A DNA stretch of 64,000 nucleotides from Halichondria panicea (Eukaryota > Porifera > Demospongiae > Suberitida > Halichondriidae): assembly GCF_963675165.1 (NCBI RefSeq), contig NC_087379.1:3845442-3909441 (forward strand). The letters run 5' to 3'. Each line of letters begins with the position of its first letter. Position 1 is the stretch's first letter. This document shows, piece by piece, positions 21,316 to 42,909 of this stretch. The translations under genes were made by a program, and so were the position numbers. Under the pieces are notes generated by a model. That model was not told the DNA's origin. It worked only from the letters and a program-made list of their open reading frames with translations, and ran no database searches.

Positions 21316-23692
21316 ATGGAACCGAGTAGATCTAGTCCGTCTTTAACCAAAACCAGCAGCTTTTTTGATAGCCATAATCATTCCAGGCGTCTGGTTAGTA
21401 GTAGCAGCTCTAGGACCAAGGTAGAACTGCACCAGGTGGATGTTTTGCTGCAGAAAGAAATAGGTCGTCTTGAGCGCCAACAAAATGCTGCTGTAAGTAA
21501 CATTGCCAACCATCAGCAAGCAATGAAGATGTCCTGGCGAAAGCTAGAACAGAAACGTTCACTTGAAAGTCCACTTCTGTCCAGTTCCAGAGAAAAAATT
21601 GCCTCGTCTCCCTCTCCAAGGAGAGGAATTTTTTATTCTAACACCAAGCTTCACGTTGGAGATAATGTGTGGAAGTCTGAACCATTCCCGCTCTATTCTA
21701 CCACAAGCAGCAGTCCCGTGTCTCAAGCTGTCAAAGGTATCCTTGATGGAAATGTCAGCTGTATATGTATACATGTCCTACTTCTTTAGTAGAAAAGACA
21801 ATCGTTACCTATAGGTGTTCAGTAAGCTTTAATTCATGTGCTACAGGCAATTAACCTTGCATGGTCTGTTATTACCTTATGGCTTTAGTGATTAGAATAC
21901 ATGCTAGACTAAGCTATAGATCTACCTTTTATTTGCTAAACATTCCTGGGACCAAGCCTGTATCTATATAGCTTTCTTTCACTAAAATGTGATGATAAAA
22001 AGGCAATTCATCACATACAGTCGCTGGTGACATCCACCATAGACGTGTCAATCAGTGTCCTCTACCTGCTTTACACGGGAAAATTTCATCCCCATACGTA
22101 TCAAGTCCTTACAACTTGAGGTGTGATTAGAAAGTGTGTGTGCGTGCGTGTGTCCTTGTGTTTTATTGTTTCCAAGTTTATGTCTTTGGATTATGGGGTG
22201 CCGTTTGTGTCAAAATCCAAAAACAGTCGATTTTATCAAATGGAGTGTCTACGTTATAACAGAGTCGATGTTATAAAGGTCAATGTTTAAAAAGGATACG
22301 AAGTTATGAGGCCTCGGTGCCATTTGTCATCATGCAGTTTTAAAAATTGGTCGATGTTTACACAGTCTACCTCATTATTATTGCCTTAAAACAGTCGGTC
22401 TTTTATAAACAGCAGTCGATAATTATCGGTTATAAAAGAGTCGATTTTATAAAAAGAATGGGATCGACGTTACAAAAGTGATGTTAACCATAATTATTAG
22501 TGTGCATGTACAATTATATAACTGTATAGTTTTTACTAGGATTAAGTCTAGCTAGACTAGAATTGACATTCAATGAACACGACACATGCAATTAACAACA
22601 GCATGACTTTGTACATAAGTCAGTTTCCTACGATAGCTATAAGTAAGTTTAGTACTAATTTAAGCTCTTGTATATATTTTCAATTGTTATAGGCGACAGG
22701 AACCCTTGCAACCAATTCGTACAAAGAGCATGGGCAGTCAATTTGGAGTCCCAAAACTGAGCTCTAGCCCTGTAAGTGACAACATTTTGAGTGGGCCTTT
22801 TGCCTACTACTACTATGATAAAAGCATTCCGAATGTCGACACTTGTATCAAATGCAAGGGCTTAGAGAAGAGGGCATGCAACTCACTATCAATCCTAATA
22901 GGTATACTCAGCAAAATTCATATCAGAGAGGCATGCAGGATATAATACTATATGTATCCAGTATACTGGGCAAGTGCATTTTTCGCATGCATGCAGGCAG
23001 AAGGCCTAAAATGGTAACCACAAGAAATTTGCTGAGTCTAGAATGGTCTACCCTCTTAATTCTCTTTATAGGCTTTTAGTATAATTCACTATGGTGAGGA
23101 CGCATGTATACGTTCTTTGTGTAGGGAATCAGTGTGAACGTTGCTGGTGTACATGCATGTACGTACGTACAGCTGTATGTACCTAGACATTATAATTTAC
23201 ACATTTCAGATGCTCGACCGTATACATGTAGACTATAGTTTTCAATTCTACGTATATAATAATACTGTTCATGGTTAGCCTGTCGCTGGAAGCAGCTCTG
23301 ATACCAGTGACAAAGACACACTTTTAATGGCATCCAAACTGATGGGTGTGGAAACCTCCAGCAACCGGTCGCAAAGCTTCAAGGAATTCTACTCTGCTGG
23401 AGGTACAGTACAGAGGTCTGCATCTGAAGCTACAATTCTTGTGTCTTCTGCTCTTGATCAGAGTATGAACGCTTCCAGGAAGACAGCACGAGATACAAAC
23501 ATGTGAGTTCATGGGATATATTTTTAACCTCACCTGTTACATCATTATAATTATAGTGATGAGGAGTCCACTGCTGATCAGATTCCCGCCGAGGGTGAGC
23601 TCACAATGGCCCAGATGTTCGATCAGATCAAGCACTGCAGATACATCAGACGTTATCACCCTGACGGAACTGCCCTTGAAGAATATTTCTAG
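21316..23692 (+). CDS. Ser-rich protein of unknown function, 5 exons
   Basis: Exons: 21316-21736, 22021-22120, 22693-22771, 23279-23502, 23557-23692. All splice phases join (1, 2, 0, 2) and give 319 aa with one stop, which strongly supports the model even though I do not recognise the family. The N-terminal third is Ser-rich with a short coiled-coil-like part (VDVLLQKEIGRLERQQNAAV, ~44-63). The middle is disordered and basic, with SSP and SPSPRR motifs that could be phosphorylation sites. The C-terminus is better ordered: ELTMAQMFDQIKHCRYIRRYHPDG (~290-313), ending in EEYF. No signal peptide or membrane segment is visible. The second exon is short and was found only because phase demanded it. 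Confidence 0.8.
22225..22475. repeat. Intronic repeat of 'gtcgatgttataaa' words
   Basis: Variants of 'gtcgat/gtcggt' followed by 'ttataaa' occur at least seven times in both orientations ('cagtcgattttatc', 'gagtcgatgttataaaggtc', 'gagtcgattttataaaaaga'). It lies in the second intron of the Ser-rich gene. It looks like a decayed inverted-repeat element; its class is unknown. Confidence 0.5.
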
Positions 23693-24028
23693 ATTGGACA
23701 TGTCCGTAAAATTAATACATGCATGGAAAAAGTTAGGAACTGTATACTTAATTCTCCATAATTATTATAATTAACGAGTAGTCGTCCTACATATGCAACA
23801 CTGACTTAATTGCATGTGTTAGGCTGTGTGTGCAACTGCGCATCATGACTGCATGCATACATGCGTGCATTGCATGTGCAGCTAGTGTTTGCATATGTAT
23901 GGAAAGTGTTAAAAAATTAGGCGTTAGTGCATAAAATAATTAAAAATATAACGAGTTGATAAATGCAGCTAAGACCATAGATAAACGAACAGAACTGTTT
24001 GTTTATCTATGCTAAGACAGAGTAATAA
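23693..24028 (+). other. Downstream region of the Ser-rich gene with a 17-bp hairpin
   Basis: No gene is seen. At 23976-24011 there is a hairpin: 'catagataaacgaacag', a 2-base loop, then 'ctgtttgtttatctatg', with one mismatch. It directly precedes the R2 repeat. Confidence 0.6.
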
Positions 24029-24429
24029 TTATGCCTCGAGGGGTAGCCGCACGAGGGACACGGTGTCACAGGAAATAAAGTCCGGCCAGAATTCGATCGG
24101 GGAGACTAATTGCGCGCGCAGAAACGGTCCGTGCCGGACAGCGTTCGCGTCGCATTTTCTGTCTGGTGCCGCGTATATTGTCTGGGGGAGCAAAATGCAA
24201 GTGAAGGGGCCAGAGAAGCGTAAGGAGAAGTTCAGAATTCATGATGGCCCTCTTTACTACACGTACTCATGGTGGCAGAGAGAGGTATAGTGGATCAGAG
24301 ATGAGGGTACAAAGAAGAGGATCATAACTGCTTGTCATTCAGACAAGCTAGCTGGGCATTTAAAACCAGGGAGAAGATAAGCTGATTAATTAAGGTTGTA
24401 CACTCAGTTGTATGAAAAAGCTCATAATG

Positions 24430-24785
24430 AAATGCATGCATGTTATACAGGTATACTGGAATGAAATGATCAATGATGTCAAGACAACTATGTCAAGAAT
24501 TGTGATAGCTGCCAACAAGCCAATCTCACTCTTAAAAAAACGGTGTGCCTGTCAGCAGTGTCTGGCACAGGATTGTTAATGATTTGATTAGCCCACTAGA
24601 TCTAAAAGAGACACCGGACCTCGTGGGAATAAGTACATCATTACATGTACCAATGGGCAGAAGCTCTTCCACTCAAGACCAAAGAAGCAGGGAGTGTAGA
24701 TGATAGAATGTGCAAAATGCGAAGAGTGGTACCACAAGACCTGTATCACAGATCCTAGAGTGATGTGTTGTCTTCCCTCTGACTA
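24430..24785 (+). pseudogene. Ginger transposase remnant of the outer element
   Basis: In one frame after another the stretch reads a zinc-binding piece (NCDSCQQAN), an integrase-core start (WHRI..DLISPL, then QWAEALPLKTKEAGSV), and directly after that a PHD-finger-like piece (ECAKCEEWYHKTCI). The catalytic centre between them is missing, as is the rest of the protein. This shows an internal deletion joining the integrase start to the PHD region. The order integrase then PHD matches the inner element. Confidence 0.65.
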
Positions 24786-25071
24786 GACTGATGATAACAA
24801 GTTATTAAGTATTCATGTATCTGTAATCTTCATGATTAATTTTGTAGCTAGATTTTTATTTTTAATATTCAGACTGAGAACTTCTATTGCTATTTTAATA
24901 TCTTACTCTGACTCTGTCTTTTCACTTCCTTGCTGTAAAATGAAGTTAGCCAATGGGTGGTTTGGCAGTGAATTACTTCCTATTGATAGACGGACAGTTT
25001 CTGCTAAAAGTAATCAGTTCCGACCATTTTCGCTAGTGTTTAGTGTCCGGCCGGACACATTTTTGGCCCGG

Positions 25072-27414
25072 TGTCATAGGATAGAACCTCCGGGCGACAG
25101 TTTCTCCCCCGGAGCCTGCGGTCTTAGGACAATGCCTCCCCCCCCCCCCGGTGGTTTCGTCCTAGGACAGAATCCCCGCCCCCAGGATATATCATCCGGG
25201 TACATGTACCCTGTCAAGGCTATAGTATAAGCGTATGTACGTGCGAGTGCATGAGAAATGTATAGACTGTTAGCAATCAGAATGCCTACTCAACAAGAGT
25301 ATGAGGACATACTGCTGTACAAGACTGCTGCCAGCAATGCTGGCCAGAAGAAATACAGAGACGGGCTTTCCACTAATGACAAGAGAAGTATAAGAGACAA
25401 AGTTCAAAGATATGCTCTGCAGCAACAATGCTTATACCTGCCTGAGAAGGACAGCACTGGCATGCATAGAATGAGAAGAGTTGTGGTGAAGCAAGAGGAG
25501 AAAAGCAGGATACTAAACATGTGCCACGATGAACTGGATGGAATGCATTTTTGGAGAGACAAGACCTATGGAAAGGTATATTTATCATCATATCTTATAA
25601 AGTATAATTATATCTGTTTCATGCATGTAGGTTGCTCAGGATTTCTACTGGAAAGGCCTACATGCTGACGTCATACAGCTCTGCAAGCACTGCGACAAAT
25701 GCCAACGAACGAATCACCAACTGCAGAAGCCCAGAGCAGAACTACATCCCATCCCTGTGACAAAGGTCTGGTACAGAGTTGGTATTGACTTAGTAGGACC
25801 TCTACCTGAAACAAGCTCTGGAAACAAGTACATTATCACGCTCTCAGACTATTTCTAAGTGGCCTGAGGCTGCCCCACTCCCATCAAAATCAGCAGAAGG
25901 TGTAGCAAAATTTCTGTTTGACACATTTTGCAGGCATGGGTGGCCAAAAGTGATTCAAGACCAAGGAAGAGAGTTTGTCAACGAAATCAACACCCGACTT
26001 TTTCAGTTGACTGACATACAGCACTGCGTATCAAGTGCTTACCACCCACAAACAAATGGCCTTGATGAACGCTTCAACCAGACTCTAGTGAACACTCTCA
26101 AGAAGGTAATCGATTCTAGTACTGATGACTGGGATCAGCATCTCTCTGCTGCTCTTTATGCCTATCACATATCAAAACATGTAAAATTTTAATTATTATA
26201 TCATGCATGCTTTTATTTTTTGATTGTAGGCGTCATCAAAGTACACACCCTTTTTCTTAATGTTCAATCGCCACCCGCGGAAAGCTGTTACTTTTGATAT
26301 GGATCAACGAGATGGTGCCGACGCTATAGAAGATAGAGGAGATGCTGACCAATTGAGTGGAGAGGAGACTGAAAATGAAGAAGACGGAGAAGACATGGAT
26401 GGAATTCTCCGAAGGTTGATGGAAATTCGTGATCGCTGTCACCTCAATGCCAAGGAGAACATTGCTGCTGCACAGCAAAAACAGAAGCAGCAGTATGACA
26501 ACAAGCATAACTCTTTGAAGGTATTATTTTATATAGCAAACTTTAGCTTAATTTTTGCCATTTTTGTCGTAGAGTTATCCAGTTGGCAGCAGTGTCATGC
26601 TAAAGAATATGGCCAATTCTCATCGAATGGGAGGGAAAATGGACTGCACCTGGAAAGGTCCATATAACGCTTTCCCCAAGTACTGAGCTCCAGATAGCAC
26701 AAGTGTATAGCCCATTAATTCAATGCAATGGGCTCTGTGGTGGCTCTCCAGCAGCAAGAGGGTGCTAACAACTGCGGACTATTTAGCATTGCTGCTGCAA
26801 TCACGCTGCTATGAACGATAATGTGGATTCTCTAGTGTTTAATGAGGCCAAAATGAGAGCACATCTCATTAAGTGCTTTGAGAAGGGCAAACTCTCACGG
26901 TTCCCTCGCACAAAGAAAGCGATGCCCAAAAGACCAACACCACAAACCATTGCCATTACAATATACTGCATGTGCGAGAGACCGGACTCTTTTGAGGATA
27001 TGGTCATGTGTGACAAATTTAGTGAGTAGTATCACTATCGCTGTGCCAAAATTCGCAATGAACCAGTAGGTAATTGGTTTTGTTCTGGTTGTATCACTTT
27101 ATGATTTGTGCACTTTTGGTTATATTTATTGTACTTCTTTCTCTTGCATTGTTGTATTTATTGAGTATTGAGATCTATAACATAATAGATACAGCATCTA
27201 TTGCATCTAGTCTATGGCTGTTTACTTCGTAGCCTAGACTAGTCTTCTCAGATTACCTGTGGACTGACTTTCACCTGCACCGCAGAATGGGGGAGCTCTG
27301 GTCCTGGGGTAGGAGCTTTTGTCCTAGGACAGAAACTCCGGGGGGATGAAATATCCTAAGGACGGAACCCCCCCCCCGGAGCTACTGTCCTGGGGGAGGC
27401 CGTGTCCTGTGACA
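25072..27414 (+). mobile_element. Inner Ginger transposon, nested, 2343 bp, CCGG target duplication
   Basis: The left end is 'tgtcataggatagaacctcc' and the right end, read in reverse complement, 'tgtcacaggacacggcctcc'. Both ends continue into GC-rich subterminal sequence with repeated 'gtcctaggaca' words. The 4-bp direct repeat 'ccgg' flanks it at 25068-25071 and 27415-27418. It landed in the right inverted repeat of the outer element. The coding part is described in the next entry. Confidence 0.85.
25258..27100 (+). pseudogene. Ginger transposase: integrase core, Ulp1-like and PHD-like remnants
   Basis: Exons 25258-25575, 25631-26180, 26230-26520 and from 26573, joined by short GT-AG introns (49-55 bp). 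Order: N-terminal helical part; H2C2 zinc-binding integrase motif (ending CKHCDKCQR); rve core with the three acidic residues in VGIDLVGPLPE, VIQDQGREF and NGLDERFNQ; acidic linker; SYPVGSSVMLK chromo/SH3-like barrel; then QQQEGANNCGLFSIAAA, which resembles the Gln-Cys end of Ulp1-type cysteine proteases; then YCMCERPD...WFCSGC, a PHD-like finger. Breaks: a 2-bp loss after the DYF triplet near 25856, a stop after SEN.. the barrel region near 26684, a frameshift near 26811 and a stop at 27027. So it is no longer active. Family knowledge: Ginger transposases derive from or share ancestry with gypsy integrases. Confidence 0.85.
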
Positions 27415-28497
27415 CCGGACTGTATCTGCTGTGACAACGGTAAAGCTGACTGTGTGTCTGTGTCTGTGTGTCTGTTCCAGCTGTAACTGCTCAACGGTTG
27501 CAATGCGACGAAAACTAACAGCTTCTATAGGCTTCTAGCCACGTTCTCTTGGATTTTGATTGGATTTGCAAACTAAAGCTTTTTTCTCGAGTTATGGCTA
27601 GTTTGACTCACATTGAAGGCTGTTGCAGTCTCTTCAGAATCTTTCATAGCATCATCTGTCCGCACAAACTTTCTATTCAACATATGAGTTAGCCTTGCAC
27701 TAAAGCGCTAGCTTTTTGTTAGCTACAATACTCAGAAAATATCTGTTAAAACAGCTAGCTAGCTAGCAGTAGCCATTTGTGAAATTGGACACACCCTTTA
27801 ATTATTCCTGTGGATGTAATGCGCATGCGCGCTCATTCCACATGTGTGAGAAATAATATCCAAGATCCAGATCCAGATCCTCCTGGCAGAATCATCTTTG
27901 TCTTGAAGGCCTGGTAAGCCACAAAACACTATACCATAATTATAACAATAATTATAGATAACAATAATTATGCATGTACACAGGTCTTTTCTTCTTAGAT
28001 ATTATTATACACTGAACTACAGATCCTGGAAGAATCAATTTTCTTCTTTCTTGAGGTCCTAGTAAGCCACATAATACAACAATAGATGCATGTAAATATA
28101 TCTTTTCTTCTCAGTGACTTTATATAGATAAGCTAACTTTAATATTATAGAAACTAATAATTATAACACTCTAATACTTTTCAGCGAAAGCAAAAACATG
28201 GCGAGAGGCATTAGCACATGCAGCGCCAGCTTGAACACTAGTTTAATTATGAACGATCATTCGCTCTACGTGCAGAGTATAATTATAATAAAAATTATAT
28301 TACATTTTAATTAGACTATTACTACATAGCTCCTGCTCCTCTGCATGCAAGTCATCGATCTATAATAATTTTGTCTTTTTAATTACAAAATTGATATAAA
28401 ATTAATTAATGCAGAAGACGGTTGTAATAATAAGGTACTGGTGATGAATGAATGAATACAAAGTGTGAACACGAGGCTACGATTATAATTACATAGT

Positions 28498-39920
<11,423 letters not shown>

Positions 39921-40155
39921 TATAATTTCAGTCAATTAGAAGACAATACATAGTCCACGAAACTTGTGATTTCTAAAAAAATGAACATTCTGCTTGTGTT
40001 CTTGACCTTTGCACTGTCAGTAAAATAATACCTCGAAAACCACAAACTACCTGCTATAAAGGTACAAGCGCATGCGCAGCAGGTGGTACATAGGTACGTG
40101 AGTGCACCGCCACTAAATATAATGGGCATGCATATCATGCATATTATGCATGCAC
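39921..40155. other. Region upstream of IRE1
   Basis: 235 bp from the IRE1 start codon into repeat-rich DNA. It contains 'ggtacaagcgcatgcgcag' and 'acctcgaaaaccacaa'. No gene and no confident ER-stress element was seen; it presumably holds the IRE1 promoter. Confidence 0.4.
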
Positions 40156-40575
40156 AGAGCTCGAGTTGTATGTGGTGGTCGGGTAGACCGGGAAAGCCTG
40201 TTAGTGGCCATTGTATGTGTAGCATGGTAGTTGCGTTGATAAATGTGTGTGTAGGACGGAGGGTTGGCCCAGTGTAAGTGTATGTGTGGTGGTCATGTCA
40301 TTGTGGGACCTGGAGAGCGGCTGTGGAGGAGAAGGGAACTGGGTCGAGGTTGGCCTGGTGAATTGTATGTGTGGTGGTCGTGTAGACCAGGAGAGCCTGT
40401 TAGTGGTTGTTGTGTAAGAGGAGGAGAAGGGAGCTGTTGGCTCAGTATCATTATATTATATGTGGTAGTCGTCTGGATGTTAGAGACGGCCCACTGCCAG
40501 AATATATGTGGTGGTCATAGGCCAGGATGACAGTCTGACAGACATGGTTATAACGAGTGTGTGGTGGTCTATTTT
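40155..40575 (+). repeat. Irregular repeats of 'tatgtgtggtggtc'
   Basis: The word 'tatgtgtggtggtc' or a close variant occurs at about 40160, 40271, 40366, 40462, 40505 and 40559, and a longer unit ('agaccaggagagcctgttag') occurs twice, near 40183 and 40384. Spacing is about 45-110 bp. The tract leads directly into the gag-like ORF. Confidence 0.65.
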
Positions 40576-41265
40576 TGGTGCAGATTCAGCTCCGGCGGGA
40601 GCAATTTCATGGTTGATGGCTAACCATCCCAAGGTGGAAGCAGGAGTCTCTCTGCCAGGCCCGTCTGGTTTGTTGTCGGGGAGCTTGGTTGAGGAAACAA
40701 AGGTCCCGTCCATAGGGGAAAGTAGGAATAGCCTCCTACCCCTGCCAGACAAGCTCTGAAGAAAAATGTTGAAGGTAAACTTTGTAGACATGACGGAATT
40801 GTTGCAGGAGGTATGGATGTCGGGCGAGGAGGAACTTCCGATGTTTCGGAATGTACTTAATGATGCCCAAAAAGAGGGCCGGTCCGACGTCATGTTGTGG
40901 TTCCAGTGTTTCGCCAGCTACGTGGCCATACTCTCATCAAAGTTCCCCTCAGCGACACCAGAGTTGTTGTCGTACATGGCAATGATCATTAAGTGTGCCC
41001 GGGATTATGAGGGAATTGCCTGGGCACAATATGATAGGAACTTCAGGAAGGCCAGCGGAAGGCCTTGTGCTGGTCACGCGTTGATCAGACCATATACACA
41101 GTGTGTTTTAATAGCAGGTGCATGGTGTGTGCCCACTGCTTGTCTGATACTCACGTGTCAACTCAGTACCCAGAAATACAAAATCAGCCATCTGGATCGG
41201 GCGGAAAAACATTCGATCGGTCCGAGCCCAGGTGCATGGTCAGTTTGAGAAAAAACTGAGAAAGT
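40508..41265 (+). pseudogene. Gag-like ORF of a retroelement, broken
   Basis: One reading frame runs through LPLPDKL, an in-frame stop at 40757-40759, then NFVDMTELLQEVW, MLWFQCFASYVAILSSKFPSATPELLSYM and EGIAWAQYDRNFRKASG. After a frameshift near 41060 it continues in the next frame with a Cys/His-type end (CMVCAHCLSDTHVS). I recognise this pattern from the first ORF of invertebrate retroelements, often ones with tyrosine recombinases (DIRS-like), but no recombinase or RT is present here, so the class is uncertain. Two disruptions mark it as dead. Confidence 0.6.
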
Positions 41266-42866
41266 TTGAGGGGGGACCACTCCCAAGTACTGCTGGGTCA
41301 TACAATGCGGGAGCGACGTGCAAATAATTATGATAGTTGCAAGTTTGCACACGTGTTGGAGTGCAATGGGGAGCACACAAAGGTGTCAAACTATCGTGTA
41401 TTATAATTATCATGGTGTTTATGGCCTGAACGAACAAGGAATGTGTATTAGCATAGCATCAGACCAGATGGTGGTTGTAATTATCTGCGTGTAAAAAAAA
41501 AGTTATCGGTGGATGTTATTGTTGTCTGGTCAGTTCAATGTTATTCCTGAATCGATCACATATATCCATGCATGTGATTTAAAACAGGTGCACTCGCATG
41601 AGGTATAGCCTATAGTCAGGTATAATATATATATCTGGCCGACATCAGCTGTGCTGGTCCAGCTGTCTTACCATAACTGGAGTGTAAACATGCATGGGCA
41701 GTATAGCTATAGCAGGTATTATTACCTGGCCGAGATCACGCAGTTTTGCTGGTCTCACCTAACTGGAGTTGGGGTGTCAAATTAAGTAGTAGGAATCAGA
41801 GCTGTTGTTCATTGTGGATGAACACACATATGGCTCACGTTGTTTTCATTGTACAGGTGGCTAACAGGAATGTAAGGAGTTCTCTTTAGCATATCGGCGT
41901 GGCCTACTATTTGGTAAGAAACAGGGCAGGCCTGAGGGGGCCCGCGCTCTTGCGGCTGCTAATTGTACATTATGTGCATGGCAAACAATAATTATTGGGG
42001 TTGAAATAACTGGTTGTGTCACACCAAAAGTGCCATGGAGACATCTGTCAGTGATTAATAGCCTTAATTGGCGTAATTTAAAGTAATTGGCTAGTATTTT
42101 CATCAGTCTCATTGGGAGCTCGAGTTGAAAAGTGTGAATGATAAATTATACAGTGCATCCAGCTTTGAGAGTAGATTACCACAACTGCGTGAGTAGTTGT
42201 ACTTAAATGTTAATATCTTTTGATTGGAACGAAATGGTGCTGATACCATCGTGTAGGTGAATGAATATAAGCTATACAAAAAATTCACATGAGTAGTTGG
42301 CTATCCTTAACCTGTGTGTTCACAGTGTATATAATTCATGATTTACTGGTTTTCAGGTATACTTTTGGTTAGAGTGAAGCTTAGCTTTCTAATGTTTGTA
42401 GTAAGTTTACAGGCTACATAATTTTGATACCAAGAACATCCTCTACAGTATATGCTTCATACATTCCATCATAATTATGATTCCATTGCTGAGCCTTAGT
42501 CTCATGAATCAGCCGCACCTTTGGTGTCCAAAGGTGCGGCTAATTCATGAGACTATGCTGAGCCTAAGTAACTATTTTCTATGACAGCAGTCATTTTAAT
42601 TAACCACATACGTGGGCGTACATAACCGCCCAATAACGCCCACTCATAAGTAAGCCTCGAGGCTAGATCTCGACATGAAGATATTTTTCTTTCCTTGAAC
42701 ACGTGGATGTGAAGTGTGTGAAGTGTGTTAGGTAAGCTATCTTTTTTAATCCTTACTTTCTGCCGTAGTGTAGTGAAATTTGTTGATAGCTACGCCTTGC
42801 AGAGCAAAGTAGAAGTGCAACATATCACATTTGTGGTATTTGGTAGGGTCGAATGACTCATCCACA
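41266..42866. other. Intergenic DNA with one strong palindrome
   Basis: No gene is supported between the gag-like remnant and RPL12. The only clear structure is the hairpin at 42498-42555. The rest is AT-rich, with no repeat family of this window recognised. Confidence 0.6.
42498..42555. repeat. Near-perfect palindrome, 27-bp arms, loop 'tgt'
   Basis: The left arm 'agtctcatgaatcagccgca' cctttgg pairs with the right arm with a single c/t mismatch around a 3-base loop. Related 'ggtgcggctgattc' and 'tagtctcatgatcag' words occur at 44113 and 44376, inside the RPL12 intron, so it belongs to a local repeat family. It is 350 bp upstream of the RPL12 start. Confidence 0.9.
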
Positions 42867-42879
42867 CTCTCTTCTTCTG
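42866..42879 (+). promoter_or_regulatory. Candidate 5' TOP pyrimidine tract of RPL12
   Basis: A 'ctctcttcttct' pyrimidine run lies about 30-44 bp upstream of the RPL12 ATG. Ribosomal protein mRNAs of animals usually start at a C in such a tract (5' TOP). The transcription start is inferred, not shown. Confidence 0.5.
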
Positions 42880-42909
42880 TTGTGTAGTATAGTGACCAAG
42901 TAAAGCAAA

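Larger units (their letters stand above)
24064..27436 (+). mobile_element. Outer Ginger-type DNA transposon, itself interrupted
   Basis: Terminal inverted repeats of about 22 bp: 'tgtcacaggaaataaagtcc' gg at 24064-24085 and the reverse complement of 'tgtcacagcagatacagtcc' gg at 27415-27436. A 4-bp target duplication 'acgg' lies at 24060-24063 and 27437-27440, and the uninterrupted R2 copy at 57 kb has a single 'acgg' there. Ends of the form TGTNR and 4-bp duplications are known for Ginger transposons. Without the inner insertion (25072-27418) the element is only about 1.03 kb, so it is an internally deleted copy. Confidence 0.88.
24029..28242 (+). repeat. R2 repeat, copy A, split by a nested transposon insertion
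   Basis: R2 sequence starts 'atgcctcgaggggtagccgc' at 24031, breaks at 24063, and resumes at 27437 with 'acggtaaagctgac'. It then runs to 'cttgaacactagtt' at 28242, nearly identical to the unbroken copy at 57336-58185. Comparison of the copies dates the transposon insertion as later than R2. Possible 5-bp 'taatt' duplications flank this copy (weak). Confidence 0.85.

Noticed and set aside
25258-26700. Integrase region read as a Ty3/gypsy retrotransposon
   Set aside because: No LTRs, gag, protease or RT are present, while inverted TGTCA ends with 4-bp duplications are, which fits a Ginger DNA transposon.
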